Source of the DNA: Bradyrhizobium sp.
GTDB lineage: Bacteria; Pseudomonadota; Alphaproteobacteria; Rhizobiales; Xanthobacteraceae
Direction of reading: 5' to 3'
Length of the DNA: 64,000 nucleotides
Assembly: GCF_016219575.1 (NCBI RefSeq)
Contig: NZ_JACRMG010000009.1
Coordinates: 620,001-684,000 of the forward strand
Part shown: piece by piece, positions 17,778 to 26,070 of the stretch
Position numbering within the stretch: position 1 is the first letter of the stretch
How the letters are laid out: each line of letters begins with the position of its first letter
Notes under the pieces: generated by a model
Seen by the model: the letters and a program-made list of their open reading frames with translations, nothing else
Told to the model about the DNA's origin: nothing
Databases searched by the model: none
Translations under genes and position numbers: made by a program

Positions 17778-19049
17778 CTAGCGCCGCAGCGCCGGCACCA
17801 CGAGGAACGGAAGCATGCCGAGGATGACGTTTACCAGCGCGAACACGATGACCGCGTTGTAACCGTGGGTGTAGTCGTGGATCAGGCCGCCCGACCACGA
17901 ACCGAAGGCCGAGCCGAGGCCGCTGCCGATCGAGATCGTGCCGAAGATCGTTCCGACCCGCTTGCCCTGGAAGAATCTTAGCGCGGTCGCGGTGATCAGC
18001 GGGCCGCGCGAGCCGATCATGCTGCCGAAGCAGACGACGAAGGCAGTAAGCAGCCAGTAGTTCGGATGCCACTGCAGCAGCCACAGGAAGAAGATCCCGA
18101 TAATCGAGATGGCATAGCTGAACAGCACCGACGGCCGCCGGCCGATGATGCCGTCGAGGGTGGAAACACCGACCATGCCGATCGTCAGCACCACGCCGGA
18201 AAAACCCCAGGCGGTTGCCGCCTGCAGCGGATGGAAACCGGCGTCGATCAGGAAGGCGACGATCTGCGCCGAGATCGCGTACATGCCGACCGCGGTGAAG
18301 AAGAAGGTGGAGAACAGCGCCCAGAAGGCGTGGTGGCGCATGGCGCTTGCCAGCGTCCAGCCGCTGTCGACGACCTCGGCCTGCGCCTTCTGCACGACCG
18401 TCGGCGAGCCCCGCGCGAACAGCCGCCACGGCAAGAGCAGCAGCGGCACCACGAGGCAGAGCACGACGATGCCGAACCACTGATAGGAGGAGCGCCAGCC
18501 GATGTGATCGATCAGGAGCTGCGAGGCCGGCAACAGCACCAGCACGCCGCCGCCCATGGCGGAATAGACGACCGCCATCGCGGTCGGCAGTCGCGGCCCG
18601 AACCAGCGGCCGAGCAGGATCGAGTTCGGCACGTTGCCGACCAGCGCGATGCCGAGCCCGACGCAGAGACCGACGGTGAGCTGGAACTGCCACAGCGCTT
18701 GCGCATGCGATGCGGCGAGGAACGCGCCGCCGAGCAGCAGGAGCCCGAGCGCATACACGGTGCGCGGCCCGGAACGGTCGAACAGGCGGCCGACCAGCGG
18801 CGCGGTAAGCCCGCTCATCAGCCAGGACAGCGAGTAGACCGAGACGACCTGCGCGCGGTCCCAGCCGAAATTCTCCGAGATGGGTATCAGGAAGACCGTG
18901 AAGCTCTCGCCAAGGCCGCGGCCGAGCACCGACAGCGCAAAGCACAGCGCCAGCACGTTCAGCGCCACGCGCGCCGGCTTCAGCGGCCTGGCCGCCACAT
19001 CCTCCCCCGGCGCGTCCCTTTGCGCGTCCTTTGGCGTGTTCTGGTCCAT
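17778..19049 (-). CDS. Major facilitator superfamily transporter
   Basis: The 423-residue protein has about twelve hydrophobic segments and the MFS loop motif 'GLTAPLVGRLFDRSGPRTVYALG' between helices 2 and 3. The second half repeats the pattern with 'STLDGIIGRRPSVLFSYA' and 'GSMIGSRGPLITATALRFFQGKRVGTIFG'. This layout is typical of monocarboxylate/oxalate:formate-type antiporters of the MFS, though the substrate is not decided by sequence. It lies between the double Omp gene and tyrS on the same strand, with gaps that argue for separate transcription. Confidence 0.85.
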   Translation of the reverse strand: MDQNTPKDAQRDAPGEDVAARPLKPARVALNVLALCFALSVLGRGLGESFTVFLIPISENFGWDRAQVVSVYSLSWLMSGLTAPLVGRLFDRSGPRTVYALGLLLLGGAFLAASHAQALWQFQLTVGLCVGLGIALVGNVPNSILLGRWFGPRLPTAMAVVYSAMGGGVLVLLPASQLLIDHIGWRSSYQWFGIVVLCLVVPLLLLPWRLFARGSPTVVQKAQAEVVDSGWTLASAMRHHAFWALFSTFFFTAVGMYAISAQIVAFLIDAGFHPLQAATAWGFSGVVLTIGMVGVSTLDGIIGRRPSVLFSYAISIIGIFFLWLLQWHPNYWLLTAFVVCFGSMIGSRGPLITATALRFFQGKRVGTIFGTISIGSGLGSAFGSWSGGLIHDYTHGYNAVIVFALVNVILGMLPFLVVPALRR

Positions 19050-19120
19050 TGCGCGTAAGGAAGCGCCTCTTCGCGCAGGAAGAGCAGGGGTCTGTTGCGA
19101 ATACGCCTATGCAGCGCGGG

Positions 19121-20371
19121 CTAGGCGCGCAGCAGCACGTGCCGCTTCTTGCCGAGCGAAAGTTTTATCACGCCTTCGCCGGTCAGGTTGGCCGGCGACA
19201 GCGTCATCTTCTCGTCGGTGACGGCGACGTCGTTGACACGGAGCCCGCCGCCCTTGATCTGCCGCCGCGCCTCGCCATTGGAGGCGACGAGCCCCGCCTT
19301 CACGAAAGCGGCGAGCACGCCGACGCCGGCGTCGAGTTCGCCGCGCGGAATTTCCACCGTCGGCAGGTTTTCCGCAATCGCGCCTTCCTCGAAGGTCTGC
19401 CGCGCGGTCTCGGCGGCCTGGTTGGCGGCGTCGCGGCCGTGGAGCAGGGCGGTCGCTTCCGTCGCCAGCACCTTCTTGGCCTCGTTGATCTCGCCGCCTT
19501 TGAGCGCCGCAAGCTTGGCGATCTCGGCCATCGGCAGGATGGTGAAGAGCTTCAGGAACTTGACGACGTCGGCATCCTCGGTGTTGCGCCAGTATTGCCA
19601 GAAATCATAGGGCGAGAACTCGTCGGCGTTCAGCCACACCGCGCCCTTGGCAGTCTTGCCCATCTTGTCGCCGGAAGCGGTGGTCAAGAGCGGCGTGGTC
19701 AGCGCGAATAGTTGCGGCGTGCCCATGCGGCGGCCGAGATCGACGCCGTTGACGATGTTGCCCCACTGGTCCGAGCCGCCCATCTGCAGCCGGCAGCCGA
19801 CCCGGCGCGACAGTTCGACGAAATCGTAGGCCTGGCAGACCATGTAGTTGAACTCGATGAAGCTCATTTCCTGCTCGCGCTCGAGGCGCAGCCGCACGGA
19901 GTCCATGGTCAGCATGCGGTTGACCGAGAAATGCCGGCCGACGTCGCGCAGCATCTCGATCCAGTTCAGTTTGGTCAGCCACTCCGCATTGTCGAGCATG
20001 ACGGCGTCGGAATGCCCGTTGCCATAGCGCAGCACCTTTGCGAACACGCCCCGGATGGAAGACTTGTTGGCCTCGATCTCCGCGACCGAGCGCAGCGCCC
20101 GCGTCTCGTCCTTGCCGGAGGGGTCGCCGACCATGGTGGTGCCGCCGCCCATCAGCGTGATCGGCTTGTTGCCGCTCTGCTGCAGCCAGTGCAGCATCAT
20201 CATGGTCAGGTAATTGCCGATGTGCAGCGAGCGCGCGGTGCAGTCATAGCCGACATAGGCGGTCGCCTCGCCTTTGGCGGCGAGCGCGTCCAGCCCCTCG
20301 AAATCGGAGCATTGATGGATGAAGCCCCGTTCCTGTAAAATGTTCAGGAAATCCGATTTAAATGCAGTCAT
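19121..20371 (-). CDS. tyrS: Tyrosine--tRNA ligase
   Basis: The 416-residue class I synthetase charges tRNA-Tyr in the cytoplasm. The ATP-binding HIGH motif appears as '[14 protein letters not shown]' and the KMSKS loop as '[15 protein letters not shown]'. The Tyr pocket motif '[27 protein letters not shown]' is intact. The C-terminal S4 RNA-binding domain is visible as '[24 protein letters not shown]'. Length matches the bacterial TyrRS family. It is divergent from anmK, an arrangement also seen in other Rhizobiales. Confidence 0.97.
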   Translation of the reverse strand: MTAFKSDFLNILQERGFIHQCSDFEGLDALAAKGEATAYVGYDCTARSLHIGNYLTMMMLHWLQQSGNKPITLMGGGTTMVGDPSGKDETRALRSVAEIEANKSSIRGVFAKVLRYGNGHSDAVMLDNAEWLTKLNWIEMLRDVGRHFSVNRMLTMDSVRLRLEREQEMSFIEFNYMVCQAYDFVELSRRVGCRLQMGGSDQWGNIVNGVDLGRRMGTPQLFALTTPLLTTASGDKMGKTAKGAVWLNADEFSPYDFWQYWRNTEDADVVKFLKLFTILPMAEIAKLAALKGGEINEAKKVLATEATALLHGRDAANQAAETARQTFEEGAIAENLPTVEIPRGELDAGVGVLAAFVKAGLVASNGEARRQIKGGGLRVNDVAVTDEKMTLSPANLTGEGVIKLSLGKKRHVLLRA

Positions 20372-20543
20372 GTGTCGGCGACTCTGATCACTCTATTTTC
20401 ACGGTTTTTCTTCACGCTAATTGTAACGAAATGCGGCGCCCGTTGCGAACTTGCTGCCGATTCATCGTCCGCTGTGGCATTATAAGATGTGCTCCTTTGG
20501 CACAAGCCGTGCTTCCCGGGGTAGGGCTCGCGAGGCCAAAACA

Positions 20544-21647
20544 ATGATGTTGACCGCACTCGGTCTAATGAGCGGCACCTCGCTGGACGGGGTGGATGTC
20601 GCCTTGATCGAAACCGACGGCAAGCGGGTCCAGTCCTTCGGGCCCTGCAGCTACCGGCCCTATACCGACCGCGAGCGCAGCCTGCTGCGCCAGGCGCTGA
20701 CGGAGGCCGTCAACCTGCCGCAGCGCGACGCCCGGCCGGGCATCCTGCGCGAGGCGGAGGAGGTCGTCACCAAGGCGCATGCCGAAGCGGTTGCCGCCTT
20801 CACCGCACAGAACCGCATCAGCCGGGAGGAGATCGACATCGTCGGCTTCCACGGCCAGACCGTCCTGCACCGGCCGGAGAAGCGGATGACGGTGCAGATC
20901 GGCGATGCGGCGGCGCTGGCGAAGGCGATCCATATCCCCGTGATGCATGATTTCCGCGCCGCCGATGTCGCCGCCGGCGGGCAGGGCGCGCCCTTTGTTC
21001 CCGTCTATCACCGCGCGCTGGCGCAATCGCTGGAGCGCGAAGGGCCGATCGCGGTGGTCAATATCGGCGGCGTCTCCAACATCACTTATATCGACGGCAC
21101 CGACACGCTGATTGCATGCGACACCGGCCCCGGCAATGCGCTGCTCGACGACCACATGTTCCGCAGCATGAACCAGCGCTTCGACAAGGATGGCGAGTTC
21201 GCCGCCAAAGGCAGTGTCGACGAGGCCTGGGTGGCGCGCGCGCTGCAAATGCCGTTCTTCAGCCTGAAACCGCCGAAATCGCTCGACCGCAACGATTTCG
21301 CCTGCCTTAAGGTCGCCGACAAGGCGCCGGCCGATGGTGCCGCCACGCTGACCGCGTTCACCGCGGCCGCCATCGCCCGCATCGTGCCGCTGCTGCCGAA
21401 GCCGCCGAAGAGCTGGATTGTCTGCGGCGGCGGCGCGCGCAACCGCACCATGGTGCGGATGCTGCGCGAGCGGCTGGCGCCGGCCACCGTCGAGGTGGCC
21501 GAGACGCTCGGCTGGTCGTCGGACGCGCTGGAGGCGCAGGCCTTCGGCTTCCTGGCGGCGCGGGGCCTGAAAGGCCTGCCGCTGAGCTACCCCGCCACTA
21601 CCGGCGTACCCATGCCCATGACCGGCGGGGTGATCGCGCGACCGTGA
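20544..21647 (+). CDS. anmK: Anhydro-N-acetylmuramic acid kinase
   Basis: The 367-residue enzyme phosphorylates and hydrolyses 1,6-anhydro-MurNAc from peptidoglycan turnover to MurNAc-6-phosphate in the cytoplasm. Family motifs are all present: 'GLMSGTSLDGVDVALIE' at the N-terminus, 'VGFHGQTVLHRPE', 'VNIGGVSNITYI', 'CDTGPGNALLDD' and 'WIVCGGGARNRTM'. I chose the ATG at 20544 because homology begins there and a gagg lies upstream; the ORF track's 20451 start is upstream of any conserved sequence. It pairs functionally with the M23 peptidase region as cell-wall turnover genes. Confidence 0.96.
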   Translation: MMLTALGLMSGTSLDGVDVALIETDGKRVQSFGPCSYRPYTDRERSLLRQALTEAVNLPQRDARPGILREAEEVVTKAHAEAVAAFTAQNRISREEIDIVGFHGQTVLHRPEKRMTVQIGDAAALAKAIHIPVMHDFRAADVAAGGQGAPFVPVYHRALAQSLEREGPIAVVNIGGVSNITYIDGTDTLIACDTGPGNALLDDHMFRSMNQRFDKDGEFAAKGSVDEAWVARALQMPFFSLKPPKSLDRNDFACLKVADKAPADGAATLTAFTAAAIARIVPLLPKPPKSWIVCGGGARNRTMVRMLRERLAPATVEVAETLGWSSDALEAQAFGFLAARGLKGLPLSYPATTGVPMPMTGGVIARP

Positions 21648-21669
21648 ACTGGATGCAGATGCATCTACC

Positions 21670-21706
21670 TTGACGGATATATGCGATTGCATGTAATTTT
21701 ACATGC
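21670..21706 (+). promoter_or_regulatory. Promoter with overlapping palindromic operator for the GST gene
   Basis: TTGACG (21670-21675) and TGTAAT (21692-21697) sit 16 bases apart, a near-consensus sigma-70-type promoter reading toward the GST gene. A perfect 8+8 inverted repeat, GCATGTAA-TT-TTACATGC (21689-21706), covers the -10 element, as expected for repressor binding. A gaggaac ribosome binding site follows before the ATG at 21734. Confidence 0.65.
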
Positions 21707-21733
21707 GACTGCATTCACCGTCGAGGAACTGCC

Positions 21734-22414
21734 ATGGCCGCGCCACTCAAGCTGATCAGCCACAAGCTTTGCCCTTATGTGCAGCGCGCGGTGATCGCGC
21801 TGACCGAGAAGGGCGTCCCGTTCGAGCGGATCGACATCGATCTCGCCAGCAAGCCGGACTGGTTCCTGAAGATTTCCCCGCTCGGCAAGACGCCGGTGCT
21901 GGTTGTCGGGGACAAGGCGATCTTCGAATCCGCCGTGATCCTGGAATATCTGGAGGAGACGCAAGGCTCTCCCCTGCACCCCGCGGATGCGCTCGAGCGC
22001 GCCGAGCATCGCGGCTGGATCGAGTTCGGCTCGGCGGTGCTCAACGACATCGCCGGCTTCTATGCCGCGAAGGACGAGGCGACGTTCAAGGCCAAAGCGG
22101 CACAGCTCGAAGAGAAATTGGCCCGGCTGGAGGCGCGCGTCGCGGCCGCGCCGTGGTTCGACGGCGAAAAATTCTCGCTGGTCGACGCCGTGTTCGGCCC
22201 GGTGTTCCGCTATTTCGACGTGTTCGACGCCATCGGCGATTTCGGCATTCTGGCCGGCAAACAGAAGCTCGCGCAGTGGCGCAGGAACCTCGCCGCGCGG
22301 CCGTCGGTACGCGGCGCCGTCAGCGCCGACTATCCGGCGCTGCTGCGTGATTTCATCGATCGCCGCCAATCCTGGCTATCGCAATTGCAGGCCGGCAAGC
22401 GCAAGGCGGCCTGA
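21734..22414 (+). CDS. Glutathione S-transferase family protein
   Basis: The 226-residue protein has an N-terminal thioredoxin-like domain opening 'PLKLISHKLCPYVQRAVIALTEKGVPFERIDIDL' and containing the cis-Pro/Ser glutathione-binding region 'GKTPVLVVGDKAIFESAVILEYLEE'. An all-helical C-terminal domain follows. The CPYVQR motif places it near Omega/Lambda-type or dehydroascorbate-reductase-like GSTs, which use Cys. It is preceded by a well-defined promoter with a palindromic operator, suggesting inducible expression. Its stop codon directly abuts that of the convergent DUF1697 gene. Confidence 0.93.
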   Translation: MAAPLKLISHKLCPYVQRAVIALTEKGVPFERIDIDLASKPDWFLKISPLGKTPVLVVGDKAIFESAVILEYLEETQGSPLHPADALERAEHRGWIEFGSAVLNDIAGFYAAKDEATFKAKAAQLEEKLARLEARVAAAPWFDGEKFSLVDAVFGPVFRYFDVFDAIGDFGILAGKQKLAQWRRNLAARPSVRGAVSADYPALLRDFIDRRQSWLSQLQAGKRKAA

Positions 22415-22927
22415 TCAGAGTTCTGCGGCCATCTTCGCCAGCGTCGCGATCGTGTTGATGTTGCGCGCCGTGCCGGCCTTGGCGGCGGGGATCACCAGCT
22501 TCGATTGCCCCATGCCATCGCCGTAATGCACGTAGATCTCGCGGCGGCCGAGCTTGATCTCCTCGTCTTTCTGGCCGCGCACGCCGGCAAGCGTATCCGT
22601 TGGCGGCTTGCCGTCGAGGAAGATCGCGACCGTGCGGTTGGGAGCGGCCTTCGGGAAAGGATTGTCGGCCGCTACCTGCGCCATCTCCTCGGCGCTGCGC
22701 ACGAGCACGCCGACCGGCTTGCCGGCATAGGCTGCCAGCCGCTTCTCGATCGCTGCCTTGATCGCGGCTTCCGACTTGCGGCTTGTGAAGACGACATTGC
22801 CGCTGGCGATATAGGTGCGCACCGCGCCGAAGCCGAGTTCCTCGCACATCGCCTTCAATTCGCTCATCGGCAGCTTGCCGGTGCCGCCGACATTGACGGC
22901 ACGCAGCAGCGCGACAAACGCCGGCAT
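22415..22927 (-). CDS. DUF1697 domain-containing protein
   Basis: The 170-residue protein matches DUF1697 along its full length, from 'FVALLRAVNVGGTGKLPMSELKAMCEELGFGAVRTYIASGNVVF' to 'YVHYGDGMGQSKL...ARNINTIATLAKM'. The family function is unknown. Its ATG lies two bases after the stop of the alpha/beta hydrolase gene, so the two are almost certainly co-transcribed and translationally coupled. Confidence 0.93.
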   Translation of the reverse strand: MPAFVALLRAVNVGGTGKLPMSELKAMCEELGFGAVRTYIASGNVVFTSRKSEAAIKAAIEKRLAAYAGKPVGVLVRSAEEMAQVAADNPFPKAAPNRTVAIFLDGKPPTDTLAGVRGQKDEEIKLGRREIYVHYGDGMGQSKLVIPAAKAGTARNINTIATLAKMAAEL

Positions 22928-22929
22928 GA

Positions 22930-23577
22930 TCAGCGAACGTTGGCGAGACGCATGTCGAGATAGCCGGTGACCGCTTCCATCAGCGGCTCCAGCTTGCCGT
23001 CGAAGAAGTGGTTGGCGCCGGGGATGACCTGCTGGTCGATCACGATGCCCTTTTGCGTCTTCAGCTTCTCGACCAGCGTGTTGACGTCCTTGGGCGGCAC
23101 CACCGCGTCCTTTTCGCCATGCACGATCAGCCCGGAGGACGGGCAGGGCGCGAGGAAGGAGAAGTCATAGAGATTGGCCGGCGGCGCGATCGAGATGAAG
23201 CCTTCGACCTCGGGGCGGCGCATCAGGAGCTGCATGCCGATCCAGGCGCCGAAGGAGAAGCCCGCGACCCAGCAGGCGCGCGCCTCCGGATTGATCGCCT
23301 GTGCCCAGTCCAGCGCGGACGCCGCATCCGACAATTCGCCGGTGCCGTGGTCGAACGAGCCCTGGCTGCGGCCGACGCCGCGAAAATTGAAGCGCAGCAC
23401 CGAAAAGCCGCGATGCGCAAAGGCGTAGTAGCACTGGTAGACGATCTGGTGATTCATCGTGCCGTGAAACTGCGGATGCGGATGCAGGATCATGGCGATG
23501 GGCGCGTTCTTCTGCTTCGCCGGATGGTAGCGGCCTTCGAGGCGGCCGGCAGGACCGGTGAAAATCACTTCAGGCAT
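22930..23577 (-). CDS. Alpha/beta hydrolase (dienelactone-hydrolase-like, small serine hydrolase)
   Basis: The 215-residue protein starts at 23577, with aagga seven bases upstream. The ORF-track start at 23604 is a TTG inside a regulatory palindrome. It shows 'ILHPHPQFHGTMNHQIVYQ' (oxyanion region), 'FNFRGVGRSQGSFDHG', the nucleophile elbow 'GFSFGAW', the acid strand 'LIVHGEKDAVVPP' and the late His in 'PGANHFFDGKL'. The catalytic Ser-Asp-His set is therefore complete. This subgroup of small bacterial hydrolases has no settled substrate. A perfect FixK/FNR-type box lies 14 bases upstream of the start, hinting at oxygen-dependent control. Confidence 0.9.
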   Translation of the reverse strand: MPEVIFTGPAGRLEGRYHPAKQKNAPIAMILHPHPQFHGTMNHQIVYQCYYAFAHRGFSVLRFNFRGVGRSQGSFDHGTGELSDAASALDWAQAINPEARACWVAGFSFGAWIGMQLLMRRPEVEGFISIAPPANLYDFSFLAPCPSSGLIVHGEKDAVVPPKDVNTLVEKLKTQKGIVIDQQVIPGANHFFDGKLEPLMEAVTGYLDMRLANVR

Positions 23578-23590
23578 TGGGGTTCCTTGA

Positions 23591-23604
23591 TTGATATCGA
23601 TCAA
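23591..23604. promoter_or_regulatory. FixK/FNR-type box
   Basis: TTGATATCGATCAA matches the FNR/FixK consensus TTGAT-N4-ATCAA exactly, and the dyad extends outward by TTGA/TCAA on each side. It lies between the hydrolase start (23577, minus strand) and a ~250-base gene-free stretch. Its centre is only about 20 bases from the hydrolase ATG, too close for ordinary class II activation of that start. Confidence 0.6.
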
Positions 23605-23831
23605 TCAACCGGTTGGAGCGCACTCCGTTCGCGCTGCGCGAATGAAACGGCTCGTGAAATGATGGCGGGCGTCGCCTGGCGGCGCGGGTGGTGGGCCGCG
23701 TTCTAACATGACGCAAGGGGCAAAAAGCAAGGAAATTGTGCAGCCTGGCGGGCGGGAAACCGCTTCATGAGCTGGCCGTAAGGGGCTGGAAAACCGTTGA
23801 AATTCCATTCGGCGCGGACGCCTTCACTCCC

Positions 23832-24782
23832 TCAGGCGGAGGCGGCTGGCCGATCGAGCGAAGCAACCGTGCTGCGGTAGCGGCGGCTGCCGAAAACCGT
23901 GTGTCCGGAATCGAACGTTAGTTCGAAATCGCCCGACGGCTTCGACTGCACGGCGGTGACGCGGTCGAGGTTGGCGAGCCTCGTGCGGTGGATGCGCGCG
24001 AGGTTGAAGCGGGAAAGATCGCTTTCCGCCGCCGCGAGCGTGCCGCGGATGAGGTGACTGGAGCCGTCGGCGAGGCTGTATTCGATGTAATTGCCGGCAG
24101 AGCTGATCCAGAGAATGTCGCGCGGCTCGATGCGGATGCTGCGCGCGCCGTCGCGCAGCCAGATGGTTTGCGGCGTGGACGGCGGGCTCGCCGCTGGTGG
24201 TGCCGCCACCACCTGCAGCGCGCGGTGTGCCTCGCGCCTTGCATCCATCAGCCACATGCCGCCGCCGATCAGGAAGCAGGTTACGACGTCCTTGCGGAAC
24301 TCGTAGAGCACCGTCGCCAGCGAGAAGCGGAAGTCGTAGGCGCCATCAGCCAGGAACATGACGAGCTTGCGCAGCCACACCATCCCCGTGATGTGCACGG
24401 CCGAAAAGGCGATGATGGTGGCGGCAGCGAGCGCGACGCGGACGGCCAGCGCCGGCTCGCGGCGGATGCGCCTGACGATGGCGAGCAGGGCCGGCGTCAG
24501 CAAAATGATGACCGCGATGCTGGTCATGTCCCAGAGCAGGGGCGTCCTGGGGTCATAGACTCCGCCGCGGCGGGCGATGTCGTCGGCGGTCGACAGCGCG
24601 CCGACGATTCCGATCACGACCGCAACCGCTGCGACCGCTGCATAGATCAGGCGGTCCTCGCCGATCATCCCGCGCAGCCAACCGCTCGTCCCGGCGGGCC
24701 TCGTCTCATCCCGCGGTACCCGGTTCTGATCCCAAACCGGCTTTTCAGCAGGCCGATCGGGCGCATCCTTGACGTCGGTCAT
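23832..24782 (-). CDS. Membrane-anchored LytTR-family transcriptional regulator
   Basis: The 316-residue protein has a short cytoplasmic head, then four hydrophobic segments ('LIYAAVAAVAVVIGIVGAL', 'SIAVIILLTPALLAIV', 'VALAAATIIAFSAVHITGMVWL', 'VVTCFLIGGGMWLM'). A C-terminal LytTR DNA-binding domain follows ('TIWLRDGARSIRIEPRDILWISSAGNYIEYSLADGSSHLIRGTL...RIHRTRLANLDRV'). There is no response-regulator receiver domain, so any signal must come through the membrane part. It is divergent from an acyltransferase gene with only about 31 bases between the starts. I infer that it controls that gene and itself. Confidence 0.9.
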   Translation of the reverse strand: MTDVKDAPDRPAEKPVWDQNRVPRDETRPAGTSGWLRGMIGEDRLIYAAVAAVAVVIGIVGALSTADDIARRGGVYDPRTPLLWDMTSIAVIILLTPALLAIVRRIRREPALAVRVALAAATIIAFSAVHITGMVWLRKLVMFLADGAYDFRFSLATVLYEFRKDVVTCFLIGGGMWLMDARREAHRALQVVAAPPAASPPSTPQTIWLRDGARSIRIEPRDILWISSAGNYIEYSLADGSSHLIRGTLAAAESDLSRFNLARIHRTRLANLDRVTAVQSKPSGDFELTFDSGHTVFGSRRYRSTVASLDRPAASA

Positions 24783-24813
24783 GAGATTTCAGCGCACTTT
24801 TTCGGAGCCGGCC

Positions 24814-26025
24814 ATGATGCAGGAAAGCATAGCACAGCCGTCGGATGTCGCGCCCGCTCGCCGCGTCGATCTCGACTGGGTACGGATCGGCGCCTTCGGG
24901 CTATTGATCCTCTATCACGTCGGCATGTTCTACGTGCCTTGGAACTGGCACATCAAGAGCGTCCACGCCGTCACCGCGCTGGAACCCTTGATGCTGGCGC
25001 TCAATCCATGGCGGCTGGCGCTGCTGTTCCTCGTCTCCGGCGTCGCCACCCGTTTCATGTTGCGAAAGACCGCTGCGGGAGCGCTGTTGCGCTCGCGCTC
25101 TTCGCGGCTACTCATTCCCCTGGTCTTCGGCATGCTCGTGATCGTGCCGCCGCAAGCGTACATCCAGATCGTCGAGGCGCTCGGATATCCCGATGGATTC
25201 CTAGACTTCTATCTGAAGCATTACTTCGCCTTCGGCAAAGAGTTCTGCCCAAAACCCTGCATCATCCTGCCGACCTGGAACCATCTGTGGTTCGTGGCCT
25301 ATCTCTGGGTCTACACCATGGCGCTGGGCCTTTTCGTCCTGGCCATTCCCGGTGCGACCGCATGGATCGAGCGTTGGCTGGCGCCGCTATTGTCAGGCGT
25401 ATGGCTGCTGGTCGTGCCGTCGCTGCTGTTTGCGGTCTTTCGCCTGACACTGCTTCCGAATTTTCCCTCGACCCATGCCCTGTTCGGCGACTGGTACAAT
25501 CACGCGCTGTTTGCCGGCGTGTTCCTGCTCGGCTTCCTGCTGGCGCATGCCGCCTCATTCTGGGAGGCGACCGAACGCCGGCGCTGGATCGCGCTCGTCC
25601 TCGCGGTCGCCTTCTACGCGCTCTGGCTGTCGCTGCGGCCGCTCAGCGGCAGCGGCATGCCGGTCCGGCTTCTGATCGGGATCGCCTACGGCTTCTATCA
25701 GTGGCTCTGTATCGTCGCGGTGCTCGGCTTTGCGCGGCGTTGGCTGACGCGAGACTCAGCGGCGCGGCGCTACCTGACCGATGCGATCTTTCCCTATTAC
25801 ATCGTGCACCAGACCGCGATCATCGTCATTGCCCATGCGCTGCGCGGCAGCGGGCTGTCGGCCGGGCTCGAGGCGGCCACTATCATCGGCGGCACCGCGG
25901 CGGCGTGCGTCGTCACTTTCGAGATCGTGCGCCGCGTGGGCTGGCTGAGGCCGCTGTTCGGATTGAGGCGTGAGGCGGCCGGACCGGCCATGCCGATGCG
26001 GGCGCGCGGACAGGCGGCGAATTAA
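24814..26025 (+). CDS. Acyltransferase family 3 integral-membrane protein (OpgC/OafA-like)
   Basis: The 403-residue protein has about ten hydrophobic segments and the acyltransferase-3 opening 'RRVDLDWVRIGAFGLLILYHVGMFYVPWNWHIKS', with the His conserved in the first helix pair. It continues with 'LFLVSGVATRFMLRK', 'PTWNHLWFVAYLWVYTMAL' and 'IFPYYIVHQTAIIVIAHAL'. The family O-acylates sugars of surface polysaccharides, glucans or lipids at the inner membrane. I chose the ATG at 24814 because the ORF-track start at 24769 would overlap the divergent regulator gene. Its target here is unknown. Confidence 0.9.
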   Translation: MMQESIAQPSDVAPARRVDLDWVRIGAFGLLILYHVGMFYVPWNWHIKSVHAVTALEPLMLALNPWRLALLFLVSGVATRFMLRKTAAGALLRSRSSRLLIPLVFGMLVIVPPQAYIQIVEALGYPDGFLDFYLKHYFAFGKEFCPKPCIILPTWNHLWFVAYLWVYTMALGLFVLAIPGATAWIERWLAPLLSGVWLLVVPSLLFAVFRLTLLPNFPSTHALFGDWYNHALFAGVFLLGFLLAHAASFWEATERRRWIALVLAVAFYALWLSLRPLSGSGMPVRLLIGIAYGFYQWLCIVAVLGFARRWLTRDSAARRYLTDAIFPYYIVHQTAIIVIAHALRGSGLSAGLEAATIIGGTAAACVVTFEIVRRVGWLRPLFGLRREAAGPAMPMRARGQAAN

Positions 26026-26070
26026 CGATTTCGCCGTGCGAGGCGTACCGGCGCCGCCCGAAAGCGCTAT

